A stretch of DNA of 16,125 nucleotides from Methanosarcinales archaeon ex4572_44 (GTDB taxonomy: Archaea > Halobacteriota > Methanosarcinia > Methanosarcinales > EX4572-44). The position numbers and the translations under genes were made by a program. The DNA lies in assembly GCA_002254825.2 (NCBI GenBank), contig NJEL02000011.1, forward strand, positions 1-16,125, read 5' to 3'. This document shows, one piece after another, positions 1 to 7,157 of this stretch. Under the pieces are notes generated by a model. The model was not told the DNA's origin and did no database searches. It saw only the letters and a program-made list of their open reading frames with translations. Every line of letters begins with the position of its first letter. The first letter of the stretch is position 1.

Positions 1-387
1 GTGAATCGGACGGGAGAGCGTGGGCGTAGGCTTGCCGAGGATGTGGCAACGGTTGGCGTGGCTGAGGCTTTCAGTTTTTCGTCTATGGAAGAGCTTTTGG
101 ATGGTGCTCACGTACTTGTGAATGCTACATCGGTTGGGATGCACCCTCTTGTTGACAGAACCCTTGTTACTGGTGATATGTTGCATCCTGGTCTTGTGGT
201 ATTTGATATCGTGTATAATCCGTTGAAGACACGATTAATTTTGGAGGCTGAAGCTGCTGGTGCACGAATTGTAACAGGCGAGATGATGCTTGTGTATCAG
301 GGTGCTGAGGCTTTCAGAATATGGACTGGGGTCCTGCCACCTGTGGATGTTATGAAGAGAGCAGTGCTTGATGCACTGGGTGTATGA
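1..387 (+). CDS. aroE: Shikimate 5-dehydrogenase, C-terminal part (cut by window edge)
   Basis: AroE reduces 3-dehydroshikimate to shikimate with NADPH in the chorismate pathway. Only the last ~128 residues are present: the frame is open at base 1, and the GTG there is not a credible start because the family is about 270-280 residues long. Visible are the NRT motif that contacts the NADP phosphate (residues 2-4), the NATSVGM motif (~41-47), the D-x-V-Y-N-P-L-x-T segment (~68-76) and the C-terminal Q-G-A-E-A-F-x-x-W-T-G helix (~100-110), all AroE hallmarks. The coding strand is rich in G and T. The stop at 385-387 lies 14 bases before the preferred tyrA start, so the two genes are probably co-transcribed for aromatic amino acid synthesis. 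Confidence 0.95.
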   Translation: MNRTGERGRRLAEDVATVGVAEAFSFSSMEELLDGAHVLVNATSVGMHPLVDRTLVTGDMLHPGLVVFDIVYNPLKTRLILEAEAAGARIVTGEMMLVYQGAEAFRIWTGVLPPVDVMKRAVLDALGV

Positions 388-401
388 TCGGTGTGGTTGG
401 T

Positions 402-1703
402 ATGGAGATTCTGATTATCGGCGGCACTGGTGACACTGGCCAGTGGTTTGTTAAGTTCTTCAAAAAGAGGGGTTTTGGTGTTACGGTGTGGGGTAAGAAC
501 CGTAGGCTTGATGTTGCAGAGAAGCTGGGCGTTCCATTTGCAGATGACATTAACGAGGCTATCGGGGAGAGTGATGTTGTGATGATATCAGTTCCTATCA
601 ACATCACAGAATCGATCATCAGGGAGATAGCACCCAAGATGCGCCCCGGGAGCCTTCTTATGGATGTCACATCGATAAAGAAGGGGCCTGTTGATGCAAT
701 GGAGAGATACGCTCCAGAAGGTGTTGAGTGTCTTGGCACACATCCGATGTTTGGACCAAGTATACCTGATATTCGTGGCCAGACCGTGATACTCACACCC
801 ACGAGGCGCTGCACCAGGTGGCTGCCAGTGATCGAGGGGATATATACTGAGGCTGGTGCTCACATTGAAATTATAACACCTGTGGAGCATGATGAGATCA
901 TGCGGGTGGTTCAGGGGCTAACGCACTTTGCTTACATCTCGATTGCAGCAACCCTTGAAGCGATCAACTTCGATGTTGCAAAGTCCCGCAGGTTCATGAG
1001 CCCGGTCTATGAGATCATGCTCGATTTCGTGGGCCGCATACTTGCACAGAATCCATACCTCTATGCCATGATCCAGACAAACCCGCACGTTACCGATCTG
1101 CACGACACGTTCATAGGCGAGTGCAGAGCCCTCTCAGACTTGATCAAGGAAGGTGACATTGAAGGTTTTGTTGAGCGGATGAAGCAGGCAGCACGGCACT
1201 TCGCAAACACCGAGGCTGCACAACGCCGCTCAGACAAGCTCATAAACAACAAGATAGCAGAGTACGAGAGGTTTGTGCAGGCAGTAAACAAATACTGCGC
1301 TGTAAAACACCTCCACACAGAGAGGGTTCACACAGGAACCCTCGTCGAAGTAACACCACTCGGGATAACGCTCCAGAAGAACAAGAAGAAGACCAGGCTG
1401 AAGATCGAGAACATCAAACTTCTGACAGATGAGGAATACACTTGGTGGAAACGAGCGGAGATGACGCGTGTCGCAAAAGACGTCTCGGTCTATATTCCAA
1501 AAGGGTCAGACCCAATGGTCATACAGCGGATCATAGAGGGCTTGAGCCCTGAAATAATAAGCGCGCGAATAATTGACATTTACAATCAGAGCGAAGAGGG
1601 TGTGAGCATCACTTATCGATTGACACTCCTTGCAGAAGACCAGCGAGAGACACTTCAACGAGTAATAGAACTTCTATTGGGAATCGGTTGCAGACAACGC
1701 TGA
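402..1703 (+). CDS. tyrA: Archaeal prephenate dehydrogenase with C-terminal extension
   Basis: Oxidises prephenate to 4-hydroxyphenylpyruvate with NAD(P)+ for tyrosine synthesis. The protein (433 aa) opens with a Rossmann fingerprint, I-I-G-G-T-G-D-T-G, followed by the TyrA motifs THPMFGPS (~115-122) and QGLTHF (~170-175), which carry the family's active-site histidines. After the helical dimerisation region (to ~285) there is an extension: a short basic beta-rich segment (~295-355), then ~75 residues resembling the FDX-ACB domain of PheRS. I prefer ATG 402 over the in-frame ATG 384 (which overlaps the aroE stop as ATGA) because the Rossmann strand then starts at residue 2, as usual, and GGTG at 390-393 lies 8 nt upstream. 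The last 30 bases overlap nrdG tail-to-tail. Base composition flips mid-gene (see findings). Confidence 0.93.
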   Translation: MEILIIGGTGDTGQWFVKFFKKRGFGVTVWGKNRRLDVAEKLGVPFADDINEAIGESDVVMISVPINITESIIREIAPKMRPGSLLMDVTSIKKGPVDAMERYAPEGVECLGTHPMFGPSIPDIRGQTVILTPTRRCTRWLPVIEGIYTEAGAHIEIITPVEHDEIMRVVQGLTHFAYISIAATLEAINFDVAKSRRFMSPVYEIMLDFVGRILAQNPYLYAMIQTNPHVTDLHDTFIGECRALSDLIKEGDIEGFVERMKQAARHFANTEAAQRRSDKLINNKIAEYERFVQAVNKYCAVKHLHTERVHTGTLVEVTPLGITLQKNKKKTRLKIENIKLLTDEEYTWWKRAEMTRVAKDVSVYIPKGSDPMVIQRIIEGLSPEIISARIIDIYNQSEEGVSITYRLTLLAEDQRETLQRVIELLLGIGCRQR

Positions 1704-2465
1704 AGAGACTTTCTCTTCGCCGTTCTCAATTGTGCGGATCCGCAGATTGCTCACAAGATCGAGCATACTCTCTCCAAGTACCAGCAACTCGTCTCGTGAG
1801 AGTTGCGTCTCAGAACGTATCGCCTCACTCAGCGCATGCTCAGGGATCCCTTGCCTGAGCACCCAGTCACAATCCCGTCCTAAAAGCTCTGAGGCAATGC
1901 CTCTCACAAATTCTCTTGTTATAAAACTTCGGAAAAGCGTGGTTCTGACTTCAACGATTCCATCCACTATATCGAGCGACTCAGCCACCCGACGCGTGAT
2001 CTTAAACCCATTATCACCAGCACTGCCAGTGATCTCACCATAAGCCTGAGGGTCATCGAGTGGCGCCTTGATATCCAGAAAGACGCGATCAACAAGACCA
2101 CCCTCCACAAGAGAAGAGAGCACATCAGGATAAAAGCCACTGGTCTCAACCCCGACTGCAAGGTCAAGATCCTTCACAAAACAAGAGAGATCCACAAGTC
2201 CCTTGGCTTGCGCACACGGCTCACCACCTGAGAAGACAACGCCGCTCACAAAATCACGCGCTCCTTCAATCTTTGCCTCAACAAAACCATAATCTACAGT
2301 TTCTCTTCCATCGAGTAGCAGGTGATTGTGGCAGTAAACACATCGGAACGGACAGCCCCTGAAGAAGAGAACAGATACTGCTAGCCCGTACCAGTCAACC
2401 GTTGAAAACGGGATGAACCCGCCAAAATTCAACCCGGTCAAGAGAGAACACTTCCAGAAAGACAT
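1674..2465 (-). CDS. nrdG: Anaerobic ribonucleotide reductase-activating radical SAM protein (NrdG2-like)
   Basis: Radical SAM enzyme of 263 aa. The CxxxCxxC cluster motif is C38-P-F-R-C42-V-Y-C45, followed by His-Asn, and the SAM-binding GGEP is at 80-83. The N-terminal layout (GGFIPFSTVDW, then F-x-R-G-C-P) fits the TIGR02495-type NrdG2 branch, thought to install the glycyl radical on class III ribonucleotide reductase; a pyruvate-formate-lyase-activase-like role on another glycyl radical enzyme is possible. No nrdD partner is in the window. The start ATG (2465) has no Shine-Dalgarno; a TATA-like CATATA at 2504-2509 lies ~42 bp upstream, suggesting a short leader. The stop is TAG, inside the end of convergent tyrA. 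Its coding strand is G+T-rich, unlike the antisense-facing tyrA end. Confidence 0.85.
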   Translation of the reverse strand: MSFWKCSLLTGLNFGGFIPFSTVDWYGLAVSVLFFRGCPFRCVYCHNHLLLDGRETVDYGFVEAKIEGARDFVSGVVFSGGEPCAQAKGLVDLSCFVKDLDLAVGVETSGFYPDVLSSLVEGGLVDRVFLDIKAPLDDPQAYGEITGSAGDNGFKITRRVAESLDIVDGIVEVRTTLFRSFITREFVRGIASELLGRDCDWVLRQGIPEHALSEAIRSETQLSRDELLVLGESMLDLVSNLRIRTIENGEEKVSSALSATDSQ

Positions 2466-2523
2466 TTAAAACCAAAAAGAGAGGTGTTTAATAGTTCAAT
2501 TCCCATATAGTCACATGTTTTGC

Positions 2524-3405
2524 TTATTGGTTGTACAACGAGAGTGCGTGAAGCACATCTGTCTTTGATACCACGCCGATCGGCCTCCCACCATCTGTTA
2601 CCACTATACGACCCACATTCTTACTATTGAAGAGTTCAACTATCTCATAAAACGGCTTATTAGCCTCTATAGACACAACATCTTTTGACATTATATCTTT
2701 CACCTTCACACCAATCTTTCCATTCGCAAATGCCTTGCCTATGTCCATGAAGGTGACCATCCCAACAATCTCATCTTTATTTTCTACCAGTACTCCATGT
2801 ATGTTATGCCGAACCATAACGCGCGACGCCTCCTGTATGCTGACGTTCAAACCAACACTTATCACACCCCTTTTCACGTACTCCTTTACAGATCGCTTCG
2901 GGAGCGATAGCATCTCCTCCACAGAGAACACTACAGCATTCTCGGTGTCATCTCTTCCAGCTACCACACCAGATAGTATCAGCTTATTCACAGGAGTTGG
3001 TCCAACCTGTATCTTATCACCGATATCAAACTCGCGTATGTCACCAATCACCCGAACCACACCATTACAGAGATCAGGATGGCGCAACGATGTGAAATTG
3101 ATATCCAGCGCAGTGACACCCTCAACCAACCTCCCGTTTCGCCGAATCGGAACCGCGATCTCACCATCATACTCCCCAATCCGCAACACCTCATACGTAC
3201 CGCTCGTCGTCTTATATCCACCCTTTGGCCCAGGAACACCCTCAACGAGACGCAGTGCCTTGAGAGACTGCATCTGGTTTCGCACCGTCCCAGGGTTTCT
3301 TGATATCATCTCAGCAATCTCTTCACCCTTGACTGCATGCTTCTTCTCACGATAAAGCGTAACGAGTGAGGTCAGTATCTCCTTCTGAATTGGTGTCAAC
3401 TCCAT
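2524..3405 (-). CDS. Winged-helix transcriptional regulator with two C-terminal CBS domains (COG2524-like)
   Basis: Predicted ligand-responsive DNA-binding regulator of 293 aa. Residues 1-67 form a winged helix (MELTPIQKEILTSLV..., recognition helix around NPGTVRNQMQSLKAL). Residues ~70-165 are a middle domain typical of COG2524. Two CBS domains follow (~175-230 and ~236-290; HNIHGVLV...GMVTFMDI and SKNVGRIVV...IGVVSKTDV), which usually bind adenine nucleotides or SAM. The frame is open to 3489, but I choose ATG 3405: it is preceded by GGAGGA (3411-3416) with 5 nt spacing, and the wHTH begins there. A strong TATA box at 3461-3473 gives it its own promoter although it follows cobY on the same strand. 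Target genes and ligand cannot be told from sequence. Confidence 0.88.
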   Translation of the reverse strand: MELTPIQKEILTSLVTLYREKKHAVKGEEIAEMISRNPGTVRNQMQSLKALRLVEGVPGPKGGYKTTSGTYEVLRIGEYDGEIAVPIRRNGRLVEGVTALDINFTSLRHPDLCNGVVRVIGDIREFDIGDKIQVGPTPVNKLILSGVVAGRDDTENAVVFSVEEMLSLPKRSVKEYVKRGVISVGLNVSIQEASRVMVRHNIHGVLVENKDEIVGMVTFMDIGKAFANGKIGVKVKDIMSKDVVSIEANKPFYEIVELFNSKNVGRIVVTDGGRPIGVVSKTDVLHALSLYNQ

Positions 3406-3410
3406 CTGTT

Positions 3411-3473
3411 TCCTCCACACCGAACAAATATAACGATTAAAGCGTATGTAAACCCTCGAATTATATATAAAGT
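3411..3473 (-). promoter_or_regulatory. Promoter and ribosome binding site of the wHTH-CBS regulator
   Basis: On the minus strand TTTATATATAA (3461-3473) is a clear archaeal TATA box. The start site is expected near 3440, giving a leader of about 35 nt that contains GGAGGA at 3411-3416. The position of TATA and Shine-Dalgarno excludes the longer frame starting at 3489, which would begin upstream of the TATA box. Confidence 0.7.
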
Positions 3474-3516
3474 TTGGCACACCAGACACAAGAAGAAGAG
3501 ACCCTCAAATTACAGT

Positions 3517-4134
3517 TTATCTCTTCTTGAGAATCTTTTCACATATGTGATAATCCCTTGGGGTGTTGACGTTCAATACCATGTCGGAATCGTCCAGAAC
3601 AAAGTTGTAGTCTTCCTGTTCGATCTCGATCTTCTCAGTGTTCAGGATATTGATGCCCACAGGCACTATGAGTTTCCCGTCTTTGTGGAATACGGTCTCT
3701 GGTTCTGTACCAAGCCTCTTGCATGCGTCAAGTGGAATGTATACTGATAAAGCGTCCGTCCCAACCTCTTCATAAGCGCAGATCACCCGTTCTAAGAGTC
3801 CTGGTGTGATCAGTGGCAGGTCTGACATCACCATGAGCAGTGCTCCCTCAACCCTCGTCTCCCTGACCGCTGTTACCATATCCTGCACATAACCATTCCC
3901 TGGCGTCCGTATCACCTGTATCTCGGGGCGATTTTCTTCTGCCCATCTGGCAGTTTCGGGCGTGTTCGGCGATGTGATGATGTAGATATGCCTTATTTCT
4001 CTCGTCTTTTTGAGTGCGTCTATCGAGTAGGTGATCATCGGTCTTCCAGAGAGTAGCAGCAGTGGTTTTTCGCCCCGGTCTATATACTTGTTCAGGCGTG
4101 TGCCTCTGCCTCCTGCCATTATGAATGCATCCAT
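3517..4134 (-). CDS. cobY: GTP:adenosylcobinamide-phosphate guanylyltransferase
   Basis: Archaeal enzyme that transfers GMP from GTP to adenosylcobinamide phosphate, giving adenosylcobinamide-GDP; it replaces bacterial CobU. The 205-aa protein has the nucleotidyltransferase signature M-A-G-G-R-G-T-R (6-13) with E-K-P at 22-24, the CobY-typical TSPNTPET segment (54-61), M-S-D-L-P with a likely metal-binding Asp105, and a C-terminal LNVNTPRD that resembles the INTKDD region of family members. Its start lies 16 nt inside the end of cobS, so translation is probably coupled. Order cobZ-cobS-cobY places all three late nucleotide-loop steps in one transcript. Coding-strand composition is A+C-rich, in contrast to the regulator that follows. 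Confidence 0.93.
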   Translation of the reverse strand: MDAFIMAGGRGTRLNKYIDRGEKPLLLLSGRPMITYSIDALKKTREIRHIYIITSPNTPETARWAEENRPEIQVIRTPGNGYVQDMVTAVRETRVEGALLMVMSDLPLITPGLLERVICAYEEVGTDALSVYIPLDACKRLGTEPETVFHKDGKLIVPVGINILNTEKIEIEQEDYNFVLDDSDMVLNVNTPRDYHICEKILKKR

Positions 4135-4898
4135 GAGAAAACCCCACTAAGAGTTACAAGAGCTGCTATGCGTGCCACTTCGTTTGCAGCACCGATCACA
4201 TCGCCGCTGACACCACCAAACTGCCTATTTGCTGTTACTCGAAGCAGGAGGGCTGCAATCGTTGAAACGACCAAAGCGCCCAACCCCTGAACCTCGCAGA
4301 GAATGGTGCAGACGATGAGCGTCACTCCAAGGCTTATCAGATACTTTACAGGAGTGGTGTGGCGGATGGTGACAGAACCCATGCCATCATGGATCACCCT
4401 TGCTTTGAGTGATACTGTGAGCATGGCATGCTTGGAACAGACCTCCCCAACAACGAGTGCAGAGAGTAAGCTCGAAGGATCGATATAAGCTATTGAAAGA
4501 ATGGCTGTGTAGGTCGCAATCAACCCAAAGACCACAAGACCAACACCACCTGTCCCGATTGCAAGATCTTTCATTGCACCGATCTTACGCCGAGAATCGC
4601 CGTGTGTTGCTAGCCCATCACCAAGATCTGCAAGCCCGTCAAGATGATTAATCCCGGTGAGAGCATAGAGGGCTGTGAACGCGAAAAGAGCTATTATCAC
4701 AGGATGAAAGAAAAAATAGGACGCAGCGTATCCGATACCTCCTGCAACGAGTCCTATCACCACGGCACAGACCGGGAAGAGGTAAATATGCCGCATGGCA
4801 TCCCCAACCCCATCACTAGACGCACCGAGAGGAATGGTTGAGAGAAAAGTGAAACACGAAGAGAGTGAAGAGAAGAACTTTTCCATACCAGCATCCAT
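4119..4898 (-). CDS. cobS: Adenosylcobinamide-GDP ribazoletransferase (cobalamin synthase)
   Basis: Integral membrane enzyme joining adenosylcobinamide-GDP with alpha-ribazole (or its phosphate) to make the complete cobamide. The 259-aa protein has 5-6 hydrophobic segments and the family's acidic motif H-L-D-G-L-A-D-L-G-D-G (85-95; Asp87, Asp91, Asp94), which coordinates Mg2+. Near the C-terminus is the conserved F-G-G-V-S-G-D-V-I-G-A-x-N-E segment. ATG 4898 is 2 nt after the cobZ stop; ATG 4886 (residue 5) is an alternative. The 3' end overlaps cobY by 16 nt. Confidence 0.95.
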   Translation of the reverse strand: MDAGMEKFFSSLSSCFTFLSTIPLGASSDGVGDAMRHIYLFPVCAVVIGLVAGGIGYAASYFFFHPVIIALFAFTALYALTGINHLDGLADLGDGLATHGDSRRKIGAMKDLAIGTGGVGLVVFGLIATYTAILSIAYIDPSSLLSALVVGEVCSKHAMLTVSLKARVIHDGMGSVTIRHTTPVKYLISLGVTLIVCTILCEVQGLGALVVSTIAALLLRVTANRQFGGVSGDVIGAANEVARIAALVTLSGVFSWMHS

Positions 4899-4900
4899 TC

Positions 4901-5395
4901 TCAGTGCTTAATTCCACGGGTGTACATGTTCGACGAAACACCACTAATGAGCCCGGCAATCGCATCATCCATGAACGGCCCAAGCTCTCTCAGTACACCA
5001 GGTTTATTCCTGTCAAACCGAGCGTACTCAAAACCACCCTTGTGACCCGCGATGTAAGTAGCGATCACCTGTCCCAGCACTTCATCGGCGAGCAGATAGT
5101 TAAGATCTTTTTCGTATGCAGAGGCTGGCAGATCAGGAAGCTCCCGCTTCACACCAGCGTCTTCGAGTAGGATTGCAGCATAGAGCAATAGGCAGAGATT
5201 CGGATCCGAGAGTGCGAGTTCAAGCTCTCGTAAAAAGACCTGCTCGGCAGAATCCCGCGTCTCAACCCCGGGATGCGGAACATACAATTCCATTGCAGTT
5301 GCTACAAGCACATCCTCACCCAACCCACGCCTCGCGAGAAGATCCCTGATACTCACTGAACTCACATCATTTCCAGAATCATCATTCACACTCAT
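4901..5395 (-). CDS. cobZ: Alpha-ribazole-5'-phosphate phosphatase, CobZ type (PgpA-related fold)
   Basis: Dephosphorylates alpha-ribazole phosphate (or the cobamide 5'-phosphate) in archaeal cobamide synthesis, the role of bacterial CobC. The 164-aa protein has the CobZ/PgpA-like pattern: a helical N-terminal half with A-x-E-L-Y-V-P-H-P, then A-D-E-V-L-G-Q-V-I-A-T-Y-I-A-G-H-K-G, F-E-Y-A-R-F-D-R-N-K-P-G and F-M-D-D-A-I-A-G-L-I-S-G-V-S-S-N-M-Y, containing the conserved acidic residues. The frame is open to 5467, but ATG 5395 is preferred: AGGTG (5404-5408) lies 8 nt upstream, and the longer form would start upstream of the TATA box. Position ahead of cobS and cobY supports CobZ over phosphatidylglycerophosphatase. 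Confidence 0.88.
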   Translation of the reverse strand: MSVNDDSGNDVSSVSIRDLLARRGLGEDVLVATAMELYVPHPGVETRDSAEQVFLRELELALSDPNLCLLLYAAILLEDAGVKRELPDLPASAYEKDLNYLLADEVLGQVIATYIAGHKGGFEYARFDRNKPGVLRELGPFMDDAIAGLISGVSSNMYTRGIKH

Positions 5396-5403
5396 GAAAA
5401 TAG

Positions 5404-5442
5404 CACCTGATGCAACGATTGAAACATCATGATATATATAAC
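5404..5442 (-). promoter_or_regulatory. Promoter and ribosome binding site of cobZ-cobS-cobY
   Basis: TTATATATATC on the minus strand (5431-5442) is a TATA box; transcription should begin near 5412. AGGTG at 5404-5408 is the Shine-Dalgarno, 8 nt before ATG 5395. No cobalamin-riboswitch-like box is seen in the very short leader. Confidence 0.65.
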
Positions 5443-5689
5443 CCAACATCTCCCACCAGTAAACCAAAAGAGCGTGATAAGCTGGCTATCACACGAAACC
5501 GTGTTGACACCTTTCCGAAGTCGTCTTTGATCTGAATCCCGTGGATGCCACCGTGTAAGTTGACAGTTCCAAACGGTACGTAGGTTTTAATAACTTGCAA
5601 CAGTTATACCCGATTGTGAAAGTATCGCGAGGTTAGATCTCAAACTTTCACCTGGCATTCTAAGGACGATACTTGTTTTGATTCTATTG
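5443..5689. other. Gene-free stretch with inverted and direct repeats
   Basis: No frame is open over this stretch between the ttuA stop and the cobZ TATA box. It holds GTGATA/TATCAC (5474-5479, 5487-5492), overlapping ACACG/CGTGT (5491-5495, 5500-5504), an imperfect direct repeat CCGTGTTGACA (5499-5509) versus CCGTGTAAGTTGACA (5551-5565), TAACT/AGTTA (5591-5595, 5602-5606), and two competing 8-bp pairs near 5616-5674. The density of structure suggests a non-coding RNA or a long 3' untranslated region of ttuA. I recognise no known RNA family. Confidence 0.4.
5616..5674 (-). other. Competing 8-bp inverted repeats downstream of the thiolation gene
   Basis: Read on the minus strand, starting 15 nt after the ttuA stop, AAGTATCG, GTGAAAGT and the 12-mer CGATACTTTCAC occur in order. 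The 12-mer can pair with the first (5667-5674 with 5620-5627) or with the second (5644-5651 with 5616-5623), not both in full, as the pairings share four bases. This could be a 3'-end or termination structure, or part of an RNA gene. Confidence 0.4.
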
Positions 5690-6595
5690 TCAAGTCTTTT
5701 CATGCTCAAGTAGTTCGCATGTTTTGCAGGCTTTGTTGTTCCCGGTTGGTTCTCCGCAGAGTTCGCATCTTCGTACTGGTGTTATGGTCTGTGTCATTTT
5801 GAGGCTTTCTGTTATTTTTTCAAAGCCTGTTAGGAGTGCATATTTTGTTCCGGGGTGGGTGGTCTCGTAGTTGTTTAGGAGGTTGCGTGCATCGTTTCGG
5901 AGGGCAGTTGCTGCGTATGGACAGGTGCTTGTATCGAGAGGGAGGTTTGTTGTGATGGCGTAGAGTGCCACTTCTTTTTCTGGTATGCTTCGAAGTGGTT
6001 TTATTCTGGGTACAAGCCCTTCTTGCCTGTTTTCTGGTATCATGCGTGTCATTCGGTCAATATTTGCGTGGAGGTAGTTCATTAGGATGGTTTGGGCTTC
6101 GTCATCGAGGTTGTGGCCCATTGCAAGCTTTGTTGCGCCCAATTCTCTTGCGGTGCGGTTCAACAGGTTTTTACGAAGCACGCCGCAGATGGAGCATGGG
6201 TTCCTTCCGTTGCCTGTCATTGTATCGAGATCTGCTCCGAAGGTGTCCCTGAAGCTCTTGACAACGTGGGCCACCTCGAGCGTTCCTGTCAGTTCGTCTG
6301 CATGTTCGAGTGTGTGTCTGCGATAACCATGGATTCCTTCATCGATCGATATTGCCACAAAGCTTATGTCCCGCCGCTCGGAGAATAATTTGTGAAGGAC
6401 AGAGAGAAGCATGCTGCTGTCTTTTCCACCTGAGAGTGCGACTGCTATGGTGTCGTTCTTTTCAACCATCCTGTATTTTCTTATGTCGCGCTTGATCTTG
6501 CGCTCAATATCCTCTTTGAGATGATATTCACAGAGGTGTGCGCTCGAGTATTTCTGGAATATCACTGCGCTACGGTTGCATCTGTCACACTTCAT
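5690..6595 (-). CDS. ttuA: tRNA 2-thiolation enzyme, TtuA/NcsA family
   Basis: ATP-dependent tRNA-thiolating enzyme (TIGR00269 group) that adenylates a uridine and replaces oxygen with sulfur; TtuA acts on U54, NcsA on U34, and sequence alone does not decide. The 301-aa protein has an N-terminal zinc site (C3, C6, C22, H25), the PP-loop SGGKDS (55-60), the three cysteines that hold a [4Fe-4S] cluster in TtuA (C134-x-x-C137 and C225), and a C-terminal zinc site (C277, C280, C290, C293). All known functional residues appear intact. AGGA ends 3 nt before ATG 6595. Coding strand is strongly A+C-rich (~73% in the middle). Transcribed divergently from the Lrp gene, probably from a shared TATA region. 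Confidence 0.93.
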   Translation of the reverse strand: MKCDRCNRSAVIFQKYSSAHLCEYHLKEDIERKIKRDIRKYRMVEKNDTIAVALSGGKDSSMLLSVLHKLFSERRDISFVAISIDEGIHGYRRHTLEHADELTGTLEVAHVVKSFRDTFGADLDTMTGNGRNPCSICGVLRKNLLNRTARELGATKLAMGHNLDDEAQTILMNYLHANIDRMTRMIPENRQEGLVPRIKPLRSIPEKEVALYAITTNLPLDTSTCPYAATALRNDARNLLNNYETTHPGTKYALLTGFEKITESLKMTQTITPVRRCELCGEPTGNNKACKTCELLEHEKT

Positions 6596-6662
6596 GATTC
6601 CTAACGGTTTTGATGAGAAGGCATATTAACTTGATTCGCATTAATCTTAGTGGTGTCCTGTG
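6596..6662. promoter_or_regulatory. Short divergent promoter region of ttuA and the Lrp-like gene
   Basis: Only 67 bp separate the two start codons. GCATATTAAC (6621-6630) is TATA-like on both strands: rightward it would start transcription near 6650, leftward near 6600. The Lrp-like product may bind here and control itself and ttuA, which is common for this regulator family but unproven. Confidence 0.45.
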
Positions 6663-7157
6663 ATGGACGATTATAGGTTGAGAGAGTTGCTCGAGGTTGT
6701 TGAGCACAATCCGAAGATTCCACCCGAAGAGCTTGCAGTGATGCTCGGGATGAGCGTTGAAGAGGTAATCCAGAACATAGATAGACTTGAAGAGCAGGGA
6801 GTTATTCGCAATTACAAGACAGTTATTGATTGGGACGCTGTTGGCGAAGAATACGTGTATGCGATAATAGAGCTGAAAGTAGCTCTTGAAGATCGCAGTG
6901 GATACGATACTATCGCAAAGCGGATTGCTGGCTTTCCTGAGGTGCGCTCTGTACACCTTGTCTCAGGGGATCATGACCTTTCAATCACGGTGCGAGGTAA
7001 GAGTATGAAGGACGTGGCGTTCTTTGTTGCCGAGAAGATAGCACCGCTCAAACAGATACAGGGGACTGTAACACACTTTGTGCTCAAAGCCTACAAAGAG
7101 GACGGTTTGATCCTATTTGGCGATGAAAAACCAAAAAGACTCCCTATAACACCATAA
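6663..7157 (+). CDS. Lrp/AsnC-family transcriptional regulator
   Basis: A 164-aa feast/famine regulator. Residues ~1-55 form the helix-turn-helix (PPEELAVMLGMSVEEVIQNIDRLEEQGVIRNY), followed by the linker strand YKTVIDWDAVG and a RAM ligand-binding domain (~62-140) with V-Y-A-I-I-E-L-K-V and F-P-E-V-R-S-V-H-L-V-S-G-D-H-D-L. These proteins form dimers and octamers and sense amino acids. ATG 6663 is chosen over GTG 6660; GGTG (6652-6655) gives 7 nt spacing. The stop overlaps the Shine-Dalgarno of the following aminotransferase gene, so the pair is an operon, suggesting that the regulator responds to an amino acid made or used by that enzyme. Confidence 0.92.
   Translation: MDDYRLRELLEVVEHNPKIPPEELAVMLGMSVEEVIQNIDRLEEQGVIRNYKTVIDWDAVGEEYVYAIIELKVALEDRSGYDTIAKRIAGFPEVRSVHLVSGDHDLSITVRGKSMKDVAFFVAEKIAPLKQIQGTVTHFVLKAYKEDGLILFGDEKPKRLPITP

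Noticed and set aside
350..814. 154-codon frame antisense to tyrA, and many similar antisense frames throughout
   Set aside because: They mirror well-supported genes and their products show no domain; skewed base composition produces long shadow frames.
1674..1676. TAG stop of nrdG (and of coaD) as pyrrolysine codons
   Set aside because: Both proteins are complete at these stops, and extension would run antisense through tyrA or hisF.
1733..1744. Perfect 12-bp palindrome TGCGGATCCGCA
   Set aside because: It lies inside nrdG coding for an ordinary Arg-Ile-Arg stretch, with no promoter context.
5396..5442. Cobalamin riboswitch before cobZ
   Set aside because: The predicted leader is only about 15-20 nt and carries no B12-box-like sequence.
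5443..5689. tRNA or CRISPR in the gene-free stretches
   Set aside because: No T-loop motif with a matching acceptor stem and no regularly spaced identical repeats were found in either large gap.
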